64,000 nt of DNA from Lenzites betulinus (taxonomy: Eukaryota > Basidiomycota > Agaricomycetes > Polyporales > Polyporaceae): assembly GCA_022264855.1 (NCBI GenBank), contig JABYQU010000060.1, positions 144,715 to 208,714 on the forward strand. Reading direction: 5' to 3'. This document shows positions 1-11,965 of the stretch, piece after piece. The position numbers and the translations under genes were made by a program. Numbering within the stretch: the first letter of the stretch is position 1; every line of letters starts with the position of its first letter. The notes below the pieces were generated by a model. It was not told the DNA's origin. It did not search any database and worked only from the letters and a program-made list of their open reading frames with translations.

Positions 1-886
1 GAAGACGAGGACGGGACACAGCCACTACCGACATACACATCCCGCCCGGCGGAACCTTCGGTCCCGATCTTGGATGCGTCCGGTGTCCATTGCTGGACTG
101 GCGTCGAGGCCGACCTGAACCTGATGATCCCCGACCGGTAAGTCAGATCGTTGCTGTCCCAGCGTGGGGCCCGCGCTGAGTGGCCGATATTGCAATTCGA
201 CCCCCTCAGCCCGATGGATCTCCAATTCACCGTTCGCAGCTCGACCGTGCTACCGGACTCGCGACAGCCGGCGGAGTTGCAGCAGTATGTCGCGCAATTG
301 CGTGCTTAGTGCGTCTTTTTGCATCATCGACGTTTTGCGCGTCTAACCCATGTGTCCTGCTAGTCTGCAAGGCACAGATGGTGCGGCGGAGGCTCCCGAG
401 CACCCTAGCCCGCCGCTGCTGATTGAGTATGCCGGCGAACGGTATATCCTGCATATGCACTCGAGCGTAAGACAAAGTGAGGAGGTGGTGGCCGACTCCG
501 GACTGCCAAACGTCGAAGACACAGATCCTACTAGCTCGGACGCTACCCGAGCTCTTTGTGAGAGTACTCTGGACCTTGAGAGCAACCAGAAGTCGACGCA
601 TTGCGTGGTGCGTGTCTCTCATAACGCCAGCGTGGATATCCTGTATACTCACTCAGGCATTGCGTACGTTCCTAGGTTACTTGCGAGGATGCTGCGTCGG
701 AAGAAGCTTGGAACCAATTTCTCCGAGATTGCGACAGGCTATCCACCATGCGCGCACAGGCGAAAAAGCCTGTGGCAACATCTTTCCTGGATCTCGACGA
801 CATACAATAGAGTATGGAGGTATACACTAGTAATGCTGCGACTAATCAATCATACTACTGCAGAAAAGTACAATGTGTGCAAATGA
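1..886 (+). CDS. Unknown protein, 3' end only (5' end outside window)
   Basis: The first base is already in an open frame (EDEDGTQPLPTYTSRP...). It runs to a GTAAGT donor at 138. A second exon from 210 (after a CTCAG acceptor) reads RPMDLQFTVRSSTVLPDSRQ and reaches a GTATGT donor at 285. A third exon begins at 364 after an intron that holds a CTAAC branch-like site, and it stays open to a stop at 884-886. Frames match across both junctions, which supports a real spliced gene. No family is recognised; the exon-3 protein is acidic in the middle and basic toward its end (LARMLRRKKLG). The last ~25 residues could instead be removed by a further intron (GTATGG near 811 to CTGCAG near 863), so the exact end is uncertain. 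It converges on SPB1, whose stop lies only about 50 bases away. Confidence 0.5.
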
Positions 887-935
887 CAGGGAAACCATGC
901 TAGGAGAGACTGGGACATGAAGTGTACGCAAGCAT

Positions 936-3900
936 CTATGACCGTTTGCGCTTCTTGTTCGCCTTGTCTTTCCGCTTTTTCGCACGCATCTGAGGTTGCC
1001 TGTGAGCATGATGCACGTCGAGAGCCACAAGGAACACATACCTCTTTCTTCATGCGGGAGTCGACCATGACGTAGCGGCCCTTCACGCCCTTCGGCCGCC
1101 CCTTCAAGCCCTTGTGCGAGCCCTTCGCGACGACAACCTTGATCTCTTTCCGCTGCTTCGCCTGTGTGCCCTTCGCCATGACCTTCTCGATCTGTTTCGC
1201 CTTGTCGCGCTCGGTGAGGTCAGACATGTCGTTCACGCCCTCGGCCTTCTTCAGCGCCTTGTCAAGGCGTTGTGCGGCCTTGAATTTCTTGCGGGCCTTC
1301 GCCTCCGCGACCTTCTTGATCGGCCGCGCGTCGAGCGCACGCATCTTGGCCCGGAGGGCGTCGACCGCTTCCTTGGTGATGGGAATGTTCGACTTGTAGT
1401 GCCGCTCCTCGTCATCGAGGAACCATGAGGGCAGGTTGTCTTTCGCGTTGAGCGAGTAGCGGTTGAAGCCGTCGTTCAGGAGCTCTGTCCGTGTTTTCTC
1501 GCGGTTGACGAGCTGCGTGGCGAGCGACATCGCTTCCGCGGTGGTGAGGCCGTGTTCTAGTACAGGGTGAGCAATCATGTCGATGTTGAGGAAGTAGTAT
1601 GAGATGACGCACTGCGAATCTTCGCTTGCTTGATCTCATCCTCGTTCTCGCCCTCGACGTCCCACATGTCGGCATCGTCATCGCTACGATCCTGAGGCAC
1701 GATCTCAAAATCGTCGAAGTCATCCTCGGCTTCGCTCGACGCAAGCTGGTCCAGATGTTTAGCGAAACTCATGGACGATGACATGCAACTCACCTCCTCG
1801 ATGCCGCTCATGGCCTCATCCTCGCTGCTTTCCTCCTCTTCCATCTCCATCTCCTCCTCATCCTCCTCTTCATCATCGTCGACTTCAGCGTCAGCGCCAG
1901 CAAACATGTCTTGCTTGAACCAGAGCTCGGCTGAACGACTCAGAGGCGCAGAAATCGCAGGCTCATCGGTCTTGCCCACTGTCCGCGCCTTCTTCGTCTT
2001 CGAACTGGAGGGCACAGGACCGTCCGCACGTCGTTTCTTCCCAGCGACAGGCTTCTCCTCCTCCTCGCTCGACTCCACATCGCTGTAGTCATCATCGCTC
2101 GACTCCTCGCCCATCCGCGCCTTCGCCCGCTGGATCCTGTCATACCCACCAGCCTCTTTGTCGCTGTCGTTCTCCTCGTCGCCCTTACTGAGACCGCCCC
2201 ACTCCTCGCGCGCCTTGCTGTTCCTCCGCGCCTCCTGCACCTTGAATTTCGCGTCCCGCTCCTTGAGGTGCTCCTGGTACGCATCGTACATCCCGTCGAG
2301 CTCCTCCTCCAACCCCGCGACCTTCCGCTCACGCTCCTCTTCCTCGTCCAGGAACTCGTGGTCCGACTCGGCGTCGCTCGCTGACTCGTCCGAGTCGGAG
2401 TCGTAGCCGGCACCAGCGCGCTTCCCGCGCAGTGCCTTCGCATCATCGAGCTCGAACATGTCGAGGCCGCCACGGAGCGCGTCGTCGTTCTGCTCGAGAC
2501 CGATGTCCAGAGGCGCGGTCATGCGGAGCTGCATGCGCTGGATCGTGCGCGTCTTGACCTCGTTCGCGCGCCGCCGATCGCGCTTTGCGCGGGCTGCTGC
2601 CTCAGCGTTTAGTCGTTCGAGCTGTGTGGGTGTGGATTGTTAGTAGAAGCTGCGTGGTTATGCATGGGATATACGAACCTCCTCCTGAATCTGCGCTTCC
2701 TCGTCGACCTCTTCCGTGATCTCGACGGTCTCGGTCAACTCCTCTGCATCTTTGGTTTTGTTGTCGATGCCAAGCTATAGCTGACTTAGAATCCTGCCAT
2801 CTATGCGTCAGACAGAGATAGACGCACCTCTTCCCGAAGAGCTGTTCGCCATTTGATCAAGAGTTTGAAGTCGCCCTTGCCTAAGACCTTGAGATCCGCG
2901 CAGTTGACTGGAACATCGGGGGACGTAACGTCCATGCTGAGCCACTGTTTCTCCTCATCAGTGTTGAAGGTGATCTTGTTGTACGTCCCGAGGAAGGTAA
3001 CAGCATCATGGCAGCCTATGAAGTCTGCAGCCCCCGCCTCCTTGTACAGAGTGTGGTCGCCGTCTTCATAACCGGAACGCTGCCGGCGCTTCTTCTCTGG
3101 CTGGAAGACGTTCACCTGCGCCTTCTTAGACATGGCCGCGCTCTGCTCGTCCGCGGGCATGGACGCCGTCAGCTCTTTGAAGACATGGCGCGGGTCGAAG
3201 AACTTGGGGTCGATGTGCTTCGGCGCGAGGAAGTCGCGGCACACGACGAAGATCTCCGCGGAGACGTTACGCGACGACGGCGGCTTCGTCGCCTCGACGC
3301 GCCCGAAGAGCTGGTGGAACACCCAGATGAGGTTGTTGTAGTCCGCGGAGCGGAAGACCTTCGTGACGAACGTCCCGCCCTTGATGAGAAACTCGGCCGC
3401 GAGCTTCATGCTCATGAGCACGAGCTCGGACTGGCTGTACGCGTCCTGCACCCAGGCGGTACCGACGTTCGGCGCACCGTCGTGCAGCACGACGTCTGCC
3501 TTCCAGTCCTTCAGCTCGTTCCGGAGGAGGTTCCGGCAGTGCGTGGTCGTGATGTCCGCGGCGAAGGTCACGACGCGGGGGATGGGCTTGATGGGCACCA
3601 AGTCAACGCCTATGGGGAAGTTTTGGTTGGGGGCCGAGCGAGAAGGGGGAGGTCGTACGCACCGACTATGACACTGTTTGTAGGCATGTACTTGCTCGCA
3701 ACCTGCAGCCAACCACCGGGAGCAGCGCAAAGATCGATACAACATTTTGCGCTTTCAAGGATGGAGTATTTCTTGTTCAGCTGGATAAGCTTGAAGGCTG
3801 AACGAGCACGGTAGCCCTGCTCTCTGCGTATAACCCTCAGCGATCGTCCTGCACATGAGAGCGAACCAGCCTTACTTTGCGAGCTTGTAGTACTTGTCCA

Positions 3901-3937
3901 GACGACCCTTTCCGGTCTTCTTTTGCGCCTTACCCAT
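936..3937 (-). CDS. SPB1: Spb1, AdoMet-dependent rRNA 2'-O-ribose methyltransferase (60S biogenesis)
   Basis: Nucleolar FtsJ/RrmJ-type methyltransferase; the yeast orthologue modifies 25S rRNA and is needed for pre-60S maturation. The start [21 protein letters not shown] splices to [12 protein letters not shown], the classic Spb1 N-terminus. The AdoMet loop ([13 protein letters not shown]), the catalytic Asp region ([11 protein letters not shown]) and the catalytic Lys ([12 protein letters not shown]) are all present. A central acidic, coiled-coil-prone region (about 2534-1740) is followed by the Spb1 C-terminal domain ([20 protein letters not shown], then [20 protein letters not shown]). The last exon is a small basic tail ([17 protein letters not shown]) after a CTCAG acceptor. 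About six short introns and roughly 880 residues are inferred, close to family length. No broken motif is seen. Confidence 0.95.
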
Positions 3938-4405
3938 GATGGCAAAGCAGTCGTAGCAGAAAAAGAGAGTAGGAGATGGAGGGAGGGACAACCGACTGTA
4001 CGCCCGACGGCTGCTACTCCGATGTTACGAGCGCCTACGAAAAATCCCTGATCTCCGCACACGTGGTTTTCGTCTTCCCGATACGGCATCCGCTACTCAA
4101 CGCCGGGCGCTTACACAGGTTTACTCAAGTGTATGGTAGTACTGGTCTGCGGTTGATACGGTGGACACCTGGAACACATAATAATTTGCGGCCACAACAT
4201 GTACGGATACATTTTTCTATTGATATACGCCATTAACGTCGTCACCCCTGTCGTAGAACGACATAGGGCGGGGGTCAGTTATACGAATTGAGCCTAGCAC
4301 AAACAAGCAAAAGTGAGGCAATCAATCTCCGAGTCGATCCTTTGACAACACACTACCACCTCCACCGAGAAAGATCTGTTGGAGTGATCGGCGGTCTTCC
4401 CCGCT
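3938..4405. other. Intergenic, SPB1 upstream / BTB gene 3' side
   Basis: This stretch lies between two minus-strand genes. It should hold the SPB1 promoter and the 3' UTR of the BTB-like gene. No open frame with fungal protein character, RNA gene or repeat was seen. Confidence 0.6.
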
Positions 4406-5616
4406 TCAATGGGACTTCAGATAACCCACTAAATCGTTCTCTGTCACGGATTGAAGGTGGACCTGCAGCGTACCACACGAAACAATGCCACCTACCTGAA
4501 CCAACGACCATTCGAGCTCCACCTGCTGTACTCGGAAGTGTAGCGCCGCGGCGCATAGTTGACAATCTATCTTGAGTCCCACTGGCTCGAGGAGCGACTT
4601 AAGTGCGCTTGTGGATATGCCTGAACAACAACTCAGATTAATGGCGGGGCCAGTATGATGATAAACTGTGGGAGCACACAATACTTACTAGGCAATACGT
4701 CCCACGCTAGCTGGGCGGCAGCATGCGCCCACGTCCCCGTCAGTTCTTGCTGCGTCTCCGGAGAGCAACCAGGAGCTGGCAAGGGGTGCGGCACGGGAGG
4801 AGTGAACAGAATATTCCGGAGCGCATCGAGGCGCGTCTGATGCAGCAGGAAGAGTCGTTTGAGGTACAATGGGCCCATTTTCTCCGCAAAGTCGTCGGGC
4901 AATTGGGCGAGGTTATAGGCGAGCAGATGGGAAGAAATCGCGACCGCTGCGTCTTCGAGCGCATATTGTCCGGCACACGCGTAGGCTTCGAGTGGACGGA
5001 ATGGCGCAAAGGAGAGCAGGAGCTGATACAGCGGCTGATTGGGCGTGGCCAGGGGGCCTAGAGAGACGCCGTACTGCACGAGTGCGGATAGGGCGCTGTC
5101 AACGGTTTCGAACGATGGGAAGTAATGGAGGCATGATAGCCCATAGATTACGTGCAGGACGACGTTGAGTACATCTGCAGAGTGGGGCATGTGCACCGGA
5201 GGGAGCGTGGACGGTGCAGCGTGGCCCCCGAGGTGTAGCTGCGGAGAGAGGAGGCCGCCCATGTTGTTGTCCGAGATGGACAAGAGCCGCAGTTTATGAG
5301 CGTAGAAGTGCACGCCGTCGCGAGACACGAGGGTGAGGTCGGGGATGAGGCCATCGATCGTGAGTAAGGGCTGAAACGCAGTGGATATCGAGATCGCGCC
5401 GGGATGCTCCAGAGGGGTCCCGACCTTTGCACGATGAGTAGGGAGTCATCTGTAGGCATTGCACGGGGGACATACTGGTGTCCTGATGATTGTCTCCTGT
5501 TCTTCTTCCTTTGATGTGTCGGTGGGTGATGCATTATGGGGCTGTGCGGATCGCGTTGGACCCTCAAAGCCACCATGAGTAGAACCCGACGCTTTCGGAA
5601 GATCGAAGTATTCCAT
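4406..5616 (-). CDS. BTB/POZ-like domain protein (basidiomycete family)
   Basis: Exon 1 (MEYFDLPKASGSTHGG...) is polar and ends at ACACCA before GTATGT. Exon 2 restarts in phase at VGTPLEHPGAIS and gives DGLIPDLTLVSRDGVHFYAH, the typical opening of a BTB/POZ fold (target D-L-x-L-x-S-x-D-x-x-x-F-x-A-H). It continues through helical segments (DVLNVVLHVIYGL, LEAYACAGQYALEDAAVAIS) to a GTAAGT donor. The last exon reads SISTSALKSLLEPVGLKIDC... and ends YLKSH. The product is about 365 residues. BTB domains usually mediate dimerisation or recruit Cul3 ligases; the partner here is unknown. The exon-2 acceptor must be an unusual CAAAG. A 33-base GT...CAG stretch near the 3' end is in frame and too short for a likely intron, so it is kept as coding. 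Confidence 0.7.
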
Positions 5617-6599
5617 GGTAGAGTGCGTGTGAGTGGAAGACGATGAGGGTACGAGAGGTTCGCGAGGAACTCAGAGACGGAAGGGCCGCGCAGCAACAGG
5701 CGCGTCGCCCGCCGGCGGCACGAATTTTGAAACGCAATAGTGCGTTGTGACATATCGGGAGTTTCTCTACCATTTTGCACGTGCAGGCCGGCATATCTAG
5801 TGCCGCAGCCCTTTTCCTCCCGAGGAAGCGGACGAGGTGACGGCAGGTACCTTATTCGCGTTGACTTTACGCCGGTACGTACCCAGATCGTGATGTACCT
5901 TTTTCTCGGTGCAACAAAAAGGCTTACCGAGGAATAGATGGGCCAACAAGTTGTTACAGAGCTGCAATTAACTCATTTGGATTGAGAACGGGAGCGGGGC
6001 CCCGGTTGGTGCAGCCCGGAGCTCAGTCCGCCAGCATGCGGCTGAGGACATATAATAGTTTGTGAACGGTAGGCGTGCGACAATGACTCAACTAACATAT
6101 GTTGAACGAGCCAGAGTTGTTGACGGCCGCTTGTGAGGAGTTAATATCGCCCTGGAGGTGTTAGACAAGGTTGATTTGGGTTAGCAGCCACTTGCAGTGA
6201 ATTGGTACGTTACATAATGATATACAGTGCACACACCGTGCCGACCCCACCAGATGTGCGTCTGTGTGTTCCTATGTATGTACTATGCTAGTACAGCTGT
6301 GGTGCTGTGGGGTGAGGACTCCACGGGCCACACAGCAGGTACCTTTACGCATCCACAGCAACCAGCGTCCTCCAAACTGAGCAGTTGGAGCGAGCGAGCG
6401 ACGGGCGGACCCACGATCGAAAACACACAAAGTACCGCCGGCCCCCATGCAGTGGTGGCGCCGAGCGCTCTGGCCCCTTCGGCATATTGCCGTCGGGGCG
6501 CGCCTAGTGCAATGTCACCCACGGTGCGACGGACGTGCTCTTGCATCCGTACTTGTGTCTTTCAACTTGCTACTTGAAGCTCGAGCTTGCAGCCTAGCC
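5617..6599. other. Divergent intergenic region (BTB gene / TMEM256-like gene)
   Basis: About 980 bases separate two diverging genes and must contain both promoters. I saw no convincing additional gene. Short open frames here lack codon character and splice support. Confidence 0.55.
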
Positions 6600-7346
6600 A
6601 TGTCGCGTCCGTCTTCCTCTACACCTCTGCTGCCTCGGGCTCTGAGCGCTTTCCCAGGATCCAGCTTGCTGTGGAGAACCGGGGCGCTCCTAGGTATCAA
6701 CATCCATGTGTTCCGGCACGAATCGGTATACGAACTAACACTGGTATAAGCCGCCACGGGGATCATCGCTTGTGCATTTGGGTCGCATGGGTTGAAGAAG
6801 AGGGCTGGAGTGACTCCGGACAATTTGCATGCTTGGCAGACTGCCTCAAACTACGCGGTGAGAAGCATTACCAGTGTTCTGTGAAGCAACTCTGCACATT
6901 GCGCGAAGTTGTTGGAAGTCACCAACTTCGTTGTGGTGTTGTTACGAGCTCAAAAATTCCCGGAGGGTGAATACTTACGTTGTGTGCAACAGATCTACAA
7001 CGGACTTGCGCTTCTGCTGGTGTCTATGCACCCGCGCTTCGCTACTCACCGCTTCGCGGGACCGGCAATTGCAGTTGGGAGCATAGTGTTCTCAGGAAGC
7101 ATCATGGCTCTGGTGCTGGTCAGGGACCGGTAAGTGCAATCTGCAGTGACGATGGTGGCGGTGTGAGATGGAAAGCTGACCGGGCGCGGTCGTGGGGTTG
7201 CATTGGACGGACAGGCTGAGGTGGCTGGGCCCTGTTACGCCTCTTGGAGGGTCGATTCTCATTGCTGGGTGAGTGGCTGGATACGGGGCAGAATGAAGAG
7301 CCTGTGGTGCTGACCGGTGCCTAGCTACATCGCCCTCGCGCTCTGA
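6600..7346 (+). CDS. TMEM256/DUF423 family small membrane protein
   Basis: Four exons join in frame. Exon 1 is MSRPSSSTPLLPRALS...WRTGALL. Exon 2 is AATGIIACAFGSHGLKKR...LHAWQTASNYA. Exon 3 is IYNGLALLLVSMHPRF...SIVFSGSIMALVLVRDR. Exon 4 is LRWLGPVTPLGGSILIAGYIALAL. The sequence has the DUF423 hallmarks: a glycine-rich first helix followed by GxHGLK, a W/Q/T/A-rich loop, a hydrophobic helix ending in HP, then FSGS and a final TPLGG-containing helix. Roughly four transmembrane helices and about 140 residues fit the family. Location is probably an internal membrane; the N-terminal S/R-rich leader could be a mitochondrial targeting sequence (inference). The biochemical function of this family is not established. 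The intron before exon 1/2 has a CTAAC branch site. Confidence 0.82.
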
Positions 7347-7997
7347 GCGACACCACTGGGACAAGCACAACACCGGGAGATATGAGGTGCCGCAGAGTGA
7401 CATCATTGGTCCGACTGTGCTCGCTGCCTGCAGTGTGCACTTGCAGGACAGCAGGGACGGCGCAGGGGGCAGCGGTGGGCGTAGATAGGGGTCTGTACAG
7501 CTGTACTACGCACGCAATGAAGCATCAGTTCTGCATTCATACCGGGTGGGACAATGGCGGAGAGAGCGGAGGATGGAGACGCGCGTGAGAAAGGACGCGG
7601 GGGACTCGGTCACGTGATGGACGCGCCAGTCGCGTTGCAGCCTAAAAAGGAGCGGATTGATGGGGCATGTTCGCTTAGCAGCGTGGCTTCCTCCAATCAC
7701 TCCCGCCCTCTCTCTCCTCTTCTCTCTCATCCACCGCCCTCCCCCTCTCCCCCATCATCGTCCCCCCCTTCCCCGTCCTCGACTGCCCCCTCTCCTTGGA
7801 CCGCCGGCAGTCGCAGCGGGACAGCCTTCCTTCTCCGACACTCCACCCCCGATTGCCTCTGATCGTCTTTTCGTCAGAGCCACATCACACTCTGCCGACG
7901 CATGCAAGCGGCCCCCCCATCCGCCTCACTTCACCTCCACTCTCAATCCTCCATACTGCAGGCTACTCAGCCAACATTCTCGGCGCATAGCTTTAAG
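7347..7997. promoter_or_regulatory. Promoter region with CT-rich tract upstream of zinc-finger gene
   Basis: This intergenic stretch holds a long pyrimidine-rich run on the plus strand at about 7690-7790, preceded by a CCAAT-like element (CTCCAATCAC). Such CT tracts are common just upstream of transcription starts in filamentous fungi. No extra gene is supported. Confidence 0.5.
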
Positions 7998-10295
7998 ATG
8001 CAGCCTTCTCAAAACTCTCCAATCGGATTCTTCTCGGGTGCTCTCGCTCCGTCCCCGACCCTCACACACAACCCCGCACGTCCCCCTTCTCAGACAGCTG
8101 TGACCACATCGACCACAGCTGCCTCTCGCCCCCCATCTGTTTCTCGTACGAACTCCGTGTCCAACAATGGCGCCCCCAATCTCGATCCCCTGCCTGGCGA
8201 CGTCGGGACCACTTTCATTCGTCCCCCTTCACCGAATTTCCTGGTTCGGAGAACGCAAAGGGCGGTCTGACTTTTATGCTCCTGGCAGCACATCCGGAGT
8301 GGTTTTTGGATGTCCGAGACTTCGTCGGCCCCAATGCGGTGGGCTATCCTACCCAGCTAGAACCTCCTCGCGGGTGGTGTCCTACGAAGAAGAAGGATGC
8401 AAAGGATGGGTGGAAGGAGGGCGAAGAGCCTCGCCTTCGTTGCACGTTTTGCCGTCGCACCTACGCAGGTGTGAACGCAAAGAGCATGTGGCGGCGCCAT
8501 GTATACGAGAAGCACAAGGTGCCCATGGCTAATAGGAGGGAAACTGGCGATAAAGCAGGAGGCAGAGGAGGTCGCGGTTCGAACAGTATGTCACATCAGT
8601 CAACTTCAGGGCTTATCCGTCCTGACTCCTCTTGTTGCAGAGGAGAACAAATTGGCCTCCAAAGGTAGCGAGGTCGAGAAGGATACCGGTCACCAGTCAG
8701 ACCGGTCCGTCCGTCGTACAGTCTCTCTCGAACTCTCTGCCGTCAAGGCCTCCGCCCACGCATCCGTCGCGGGGCCATCGCATGCCCAAGGCACAAGTAC
8801 GCCTTCGAGCCCCGTTGCCCCTATCCTCGCCGATGCGCCTGTGCTCAGTGCGCCCGCTCTCCGGCAAGAACTGTATGGGGTGTTGTCTCGGACTGACCCC
8901 ACGGAGAACTTCGACGACAGTTTCTTCCAGAGCTGGCACCATAAATCTCTGTTGAACAGTGCCGACGATGGGTTCTTCTTCCGATCCACACCTCCTCAAA
9001 CACCCGGTCTTTCTCCCAGCAAGTCTTCTGCGAGCAAGGTCGCCATTCCCCCTGAATCTCCTTACGATCCGACGCGGACTCCGGCATTCAGGCATTCCCC
9101 TGCTCGTTTGCCATCTGATCAGCCGTGGAGAGCGACCGCTTCCATGAGCGACGCAGCTAGGCAGCTTACCCTAGGCATGTTAGTCCGTGGGGAAGCAAGC
9201 CCTAACGTCCGCGGACTCGACGTTAGTCCCATCGTTCTTCAACCGGCGAGCGAACGCAAGAAGCGGAGTGTTTTCAGCCCTCCCAGTGTTCACACTCCTG
9301 GCTCGATGAAGAAATTCCCTATGTTGAATATACATGATGACTTAGAGTCCGATATGCTCTTCCCCTCACCCAGGAGACTCTTCGCGGACACCGATAGGCC
9401 CAACCACACCCCATCAATCTTCTCGCGGATGGGCGACTTTGCGTGGCCTTCTCCTATGAAAGATTTTCCATCGCCGGGGCCCAGTTCTACCAGTCTTGCT
9501 GTAGAAGCGAATCTACCAACTCCTGTCGGTGAACCGGAAGACCCTTTCAAGGCATACCTCCATTTGTCGCCTCTTCCGAAAGCTGGAGGTGACTCATCCC
9601 CCGCCCATCCACCCTCTAGCAGTGGAAGCGATGGTTCTGTCTCCCGCCAAAGGCGCGAAGGTCTTGTCACAATCCCTGACTTGGGATCGCCTACGCCGTC
9701 TTTCGGGCCCCCTCGCACCTCTTTGACTTCCTTGTCGAAACTGAGGTGGCGTGTCGACGAGGAGGACGTCGACATGGATGTTGTGGAGGAAACCGGTAGC
9801 CTCATGCGCAAGTCCGGGATGGCGAAGCTCGGCCTAGGAACCCCCCTGCGGGTCCAAGATCAAGTTCACAGGCGAGGGGATAGCTCTAGCAGCTTGGAGG
9901 TTGGCAGCAGCGAGGGCTCGGGCGTTGCGTCGAGCGGCAGCAAAGCGCCGCTGAGCTCTGGGAGCGCCACGAGCAGCCACAGTCGGCGCGGTAGCTCACC
10001 ATTCCGCTTCGGATCGCACGGGCGTCAGCGCAGCGCGAGCGGGAGCTCCAGCTCGCACAAGGCCGTAGCGACGGCGGGCTTGATGGACAAGATCCTCGGC
10101 CGCCAGGAGAAGCCTCAGCGGCGAAGGACGAGCCATACGCACGACAACGACATCGCCGTCGATGCGATGGGCAGCCCCTTCAAGGTCGGGAGGAAGATCT
10201 CGCGGAACGACTTCATGTACAGCGTCGACGGGGACTGCGAGATGCAGGAAGTCCCGACAAAGAAGCGTCGCAAGACCATCAACGGCCGTGACTGA
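7998..10295 (+). CDS. C2H2-like zinc-finger protein, Ser/Pro-rich, unknown function
   Basis: The start MQPSQNSPIGFFSGALAPS leads a Ser/Thr/Pro-rich segment. It is followed by a conserved block (KGGLTFMLLAAHPEWFLDVRD) and a single zinc-finger-like motif at about 8430-8515, RLRCTFCRRTYAGV... with spacing C-x2-C-x15-H-x4-H. A GTATGT...TTGCAG intron (about 8577-8639) joins SN to KENKLASKG. The long C-terminal exon is Ser-rich and low-complexity and ends in a basic, NLS-like KKRRKTINGRD. A nuclear DNA- or RNA-binding role is plausible but inferred. The reading frame shifts between about 8200 and 8260 (PPSPNFL in one frame, FTEFPGSENAKGG in another) with no strong intron to explain it. It may be a single missing C in a C5 run or an unusual intron (for example GTGTCC at 8157). 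Confidence 0.65.
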
Positions 10296-11965
10296 GGGTC
10301 GATCTCCGCCACCCCACCATCGAGCTCTTCGCTCTCGTGCTATCCCGTCCGATCTTGCAGCATCACCGTCGCCGACGCTATTTTCAAACCCCTCTATGCT
10401 TCGCTGCTCGTCGCCCTCGCTCTCGTTGTCTATGAAGATCCAGTCGTCCCGTTGTGCTGTCCGGTCGTATCGCTATGTCTACACCCCATATCCCGTCTTG
10501 TTCGTCTCGATCGTCGCGCACAGCGCACCTTGGAACCACCCGCGCGGGCCTCCGGCGCGACCAGCGACGCCGTATCCACTATCGGACCAGGGGTCCCCGC
10601 GCAGGCGAAGGCAACCCCCGTCCCAGAGGCCTGCGTCCCCCATGCAGCCCTCTCGCGGTTTTCTCGACTATGTAACATCACTCCCCTTACCATAGAAGCC
10701 CCCGTATTCCTTGCCTTTTTCCTTTATTTCTTTTTCCCTCTTTCTGGTTATCCCCGCGCCCGCACCCCCGACTGCATCTTCCTCCCGGCCGCGCTTGATT
10801 TGTCCCCCATCCTATCTATTCCTTGACTACCTACCTACCCTTGCCTTGGCCTCGACACACCCTCCAGCTCTAGGCCGGAGCGGGGCCGCGCGCGCTTGAC
10901 TTTCTCCGGGGCTTGGCTGGGGCGTACCCGCCCCCTCCCCGCGCACCGCCCCACTACGTATGTTGATCTACTCCTACCCGTATTGTGAAGCAGTAGTGCC
11001 CGCCCGAACTATGTATTAGTTACCCGTCGATCCCGTCTCGTCCCCGTTCTCGTCTCGTTCCCGTCCCCGTCTCGGCCCCTCCTCGAGTATAACTCTAGTG
11101 TTTCCATGGCGTCTCCTTGTCCCGTACCCGTCCCGCGTCTCCGTCCCCGATCCCGCCTCCGTGTCCAGTTCTCTGATCCTCCGATGATCTCGACCAGCTA
11201 GTATACGTACCGTAGCAGACAGCACAGCCCGGCCGACCGACCTACTCATGGCCGCTGTTGGCGAATGACATAGTTTGTGGCACTACTACACTATCGCGTG
11301 ATCGCAGTGATCTTACCTGAATCTCCTTGTCATACTCAACGTTTGGAGGACATCGGAGCAGATCCAAGACACACAAACGACGCAGGCTGAGAGGGAGACA
11401 TAAGTGTATATTCATGATTGGTTTGCATACACATCGACGAGATAATCGGGAGTCGAGTCGAGTCGAGGCGGAACGGAACGGAGGATAACTAGAAACTGTA
11501 CGTTAAAACGAGTGGCAGTGGCGCGCGCCCGGCTGTCCGTGGACAGCCAGGCGCGGAAATCCAAGATGCGGGCAAGGCGATGGGGCCGGATAAAGCGAGC
11601 AAAGTATGCACAGCGAACGGGAAGAGGGGCGACGGTGGGGGTAGCGGGGAGGGGGGGCGGATGGGGGAGCCGGTGACAATATCGAACAGCGAGAAAAGGT
11701 GCAGCCGGGGCGCGCAGAACGGGACGGGACGGACAGATGCTATGGACAGAGGGAAGAGAAGGGAAAGGCATTACAGGTCGTTATGAGGGTAGGGATGCAT
11801 GGGGCGATGCGCAGTGGCGATGGAGGATTGTCCTGTACACCTCGGATGTATCTACACGGGCGATGCGGGGTGCGGTGTATGCGGGAGTGGGTTGCAAGGA
11901 CGGGGTCGGAGTCGGGGAGGGGATGGGGATGGATGGGTACGAGGCGAGGATAGAGACGAACGGGG
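10296..11965. other. Convergent intergenic region with simple repeats
   Basis: This is 1.67 kb between the zinc-finger gene and byr4, which converge on it. It is CT-rich on the plus strand. A degenerate CCCGTC/TCTCG array lies at about 11025-11160, and a (GAGTC)3 run is near 11455. Open frames here are compositional and no gene is supported. Both 3' UTRs probably lie within it. Confidence 0.55.
11025..11160. repeat. Degenerate CCCGTC-type simple repeat
   Basis: Repeated CCCGTC, TCTCGT and CCCCGT hexamer variants run through this stretch in two patches. It is low-complexity and non-coding by position. Confidence 0.6.

Noticed and set aside
3008..3814. 268-codon open frame antisense to SPB1
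   Set aside because: It is a GC-driven shadow of the Spb1 exon; its translation has no family features and the minus-strand protein is unmistakable.
4445..4500. 33-base GT...CAG candidate intron in the BTB-like gene
   Set aside because: It is a multiple of three, has no stop, and is shorter than usual fungal introns; treated as coding.
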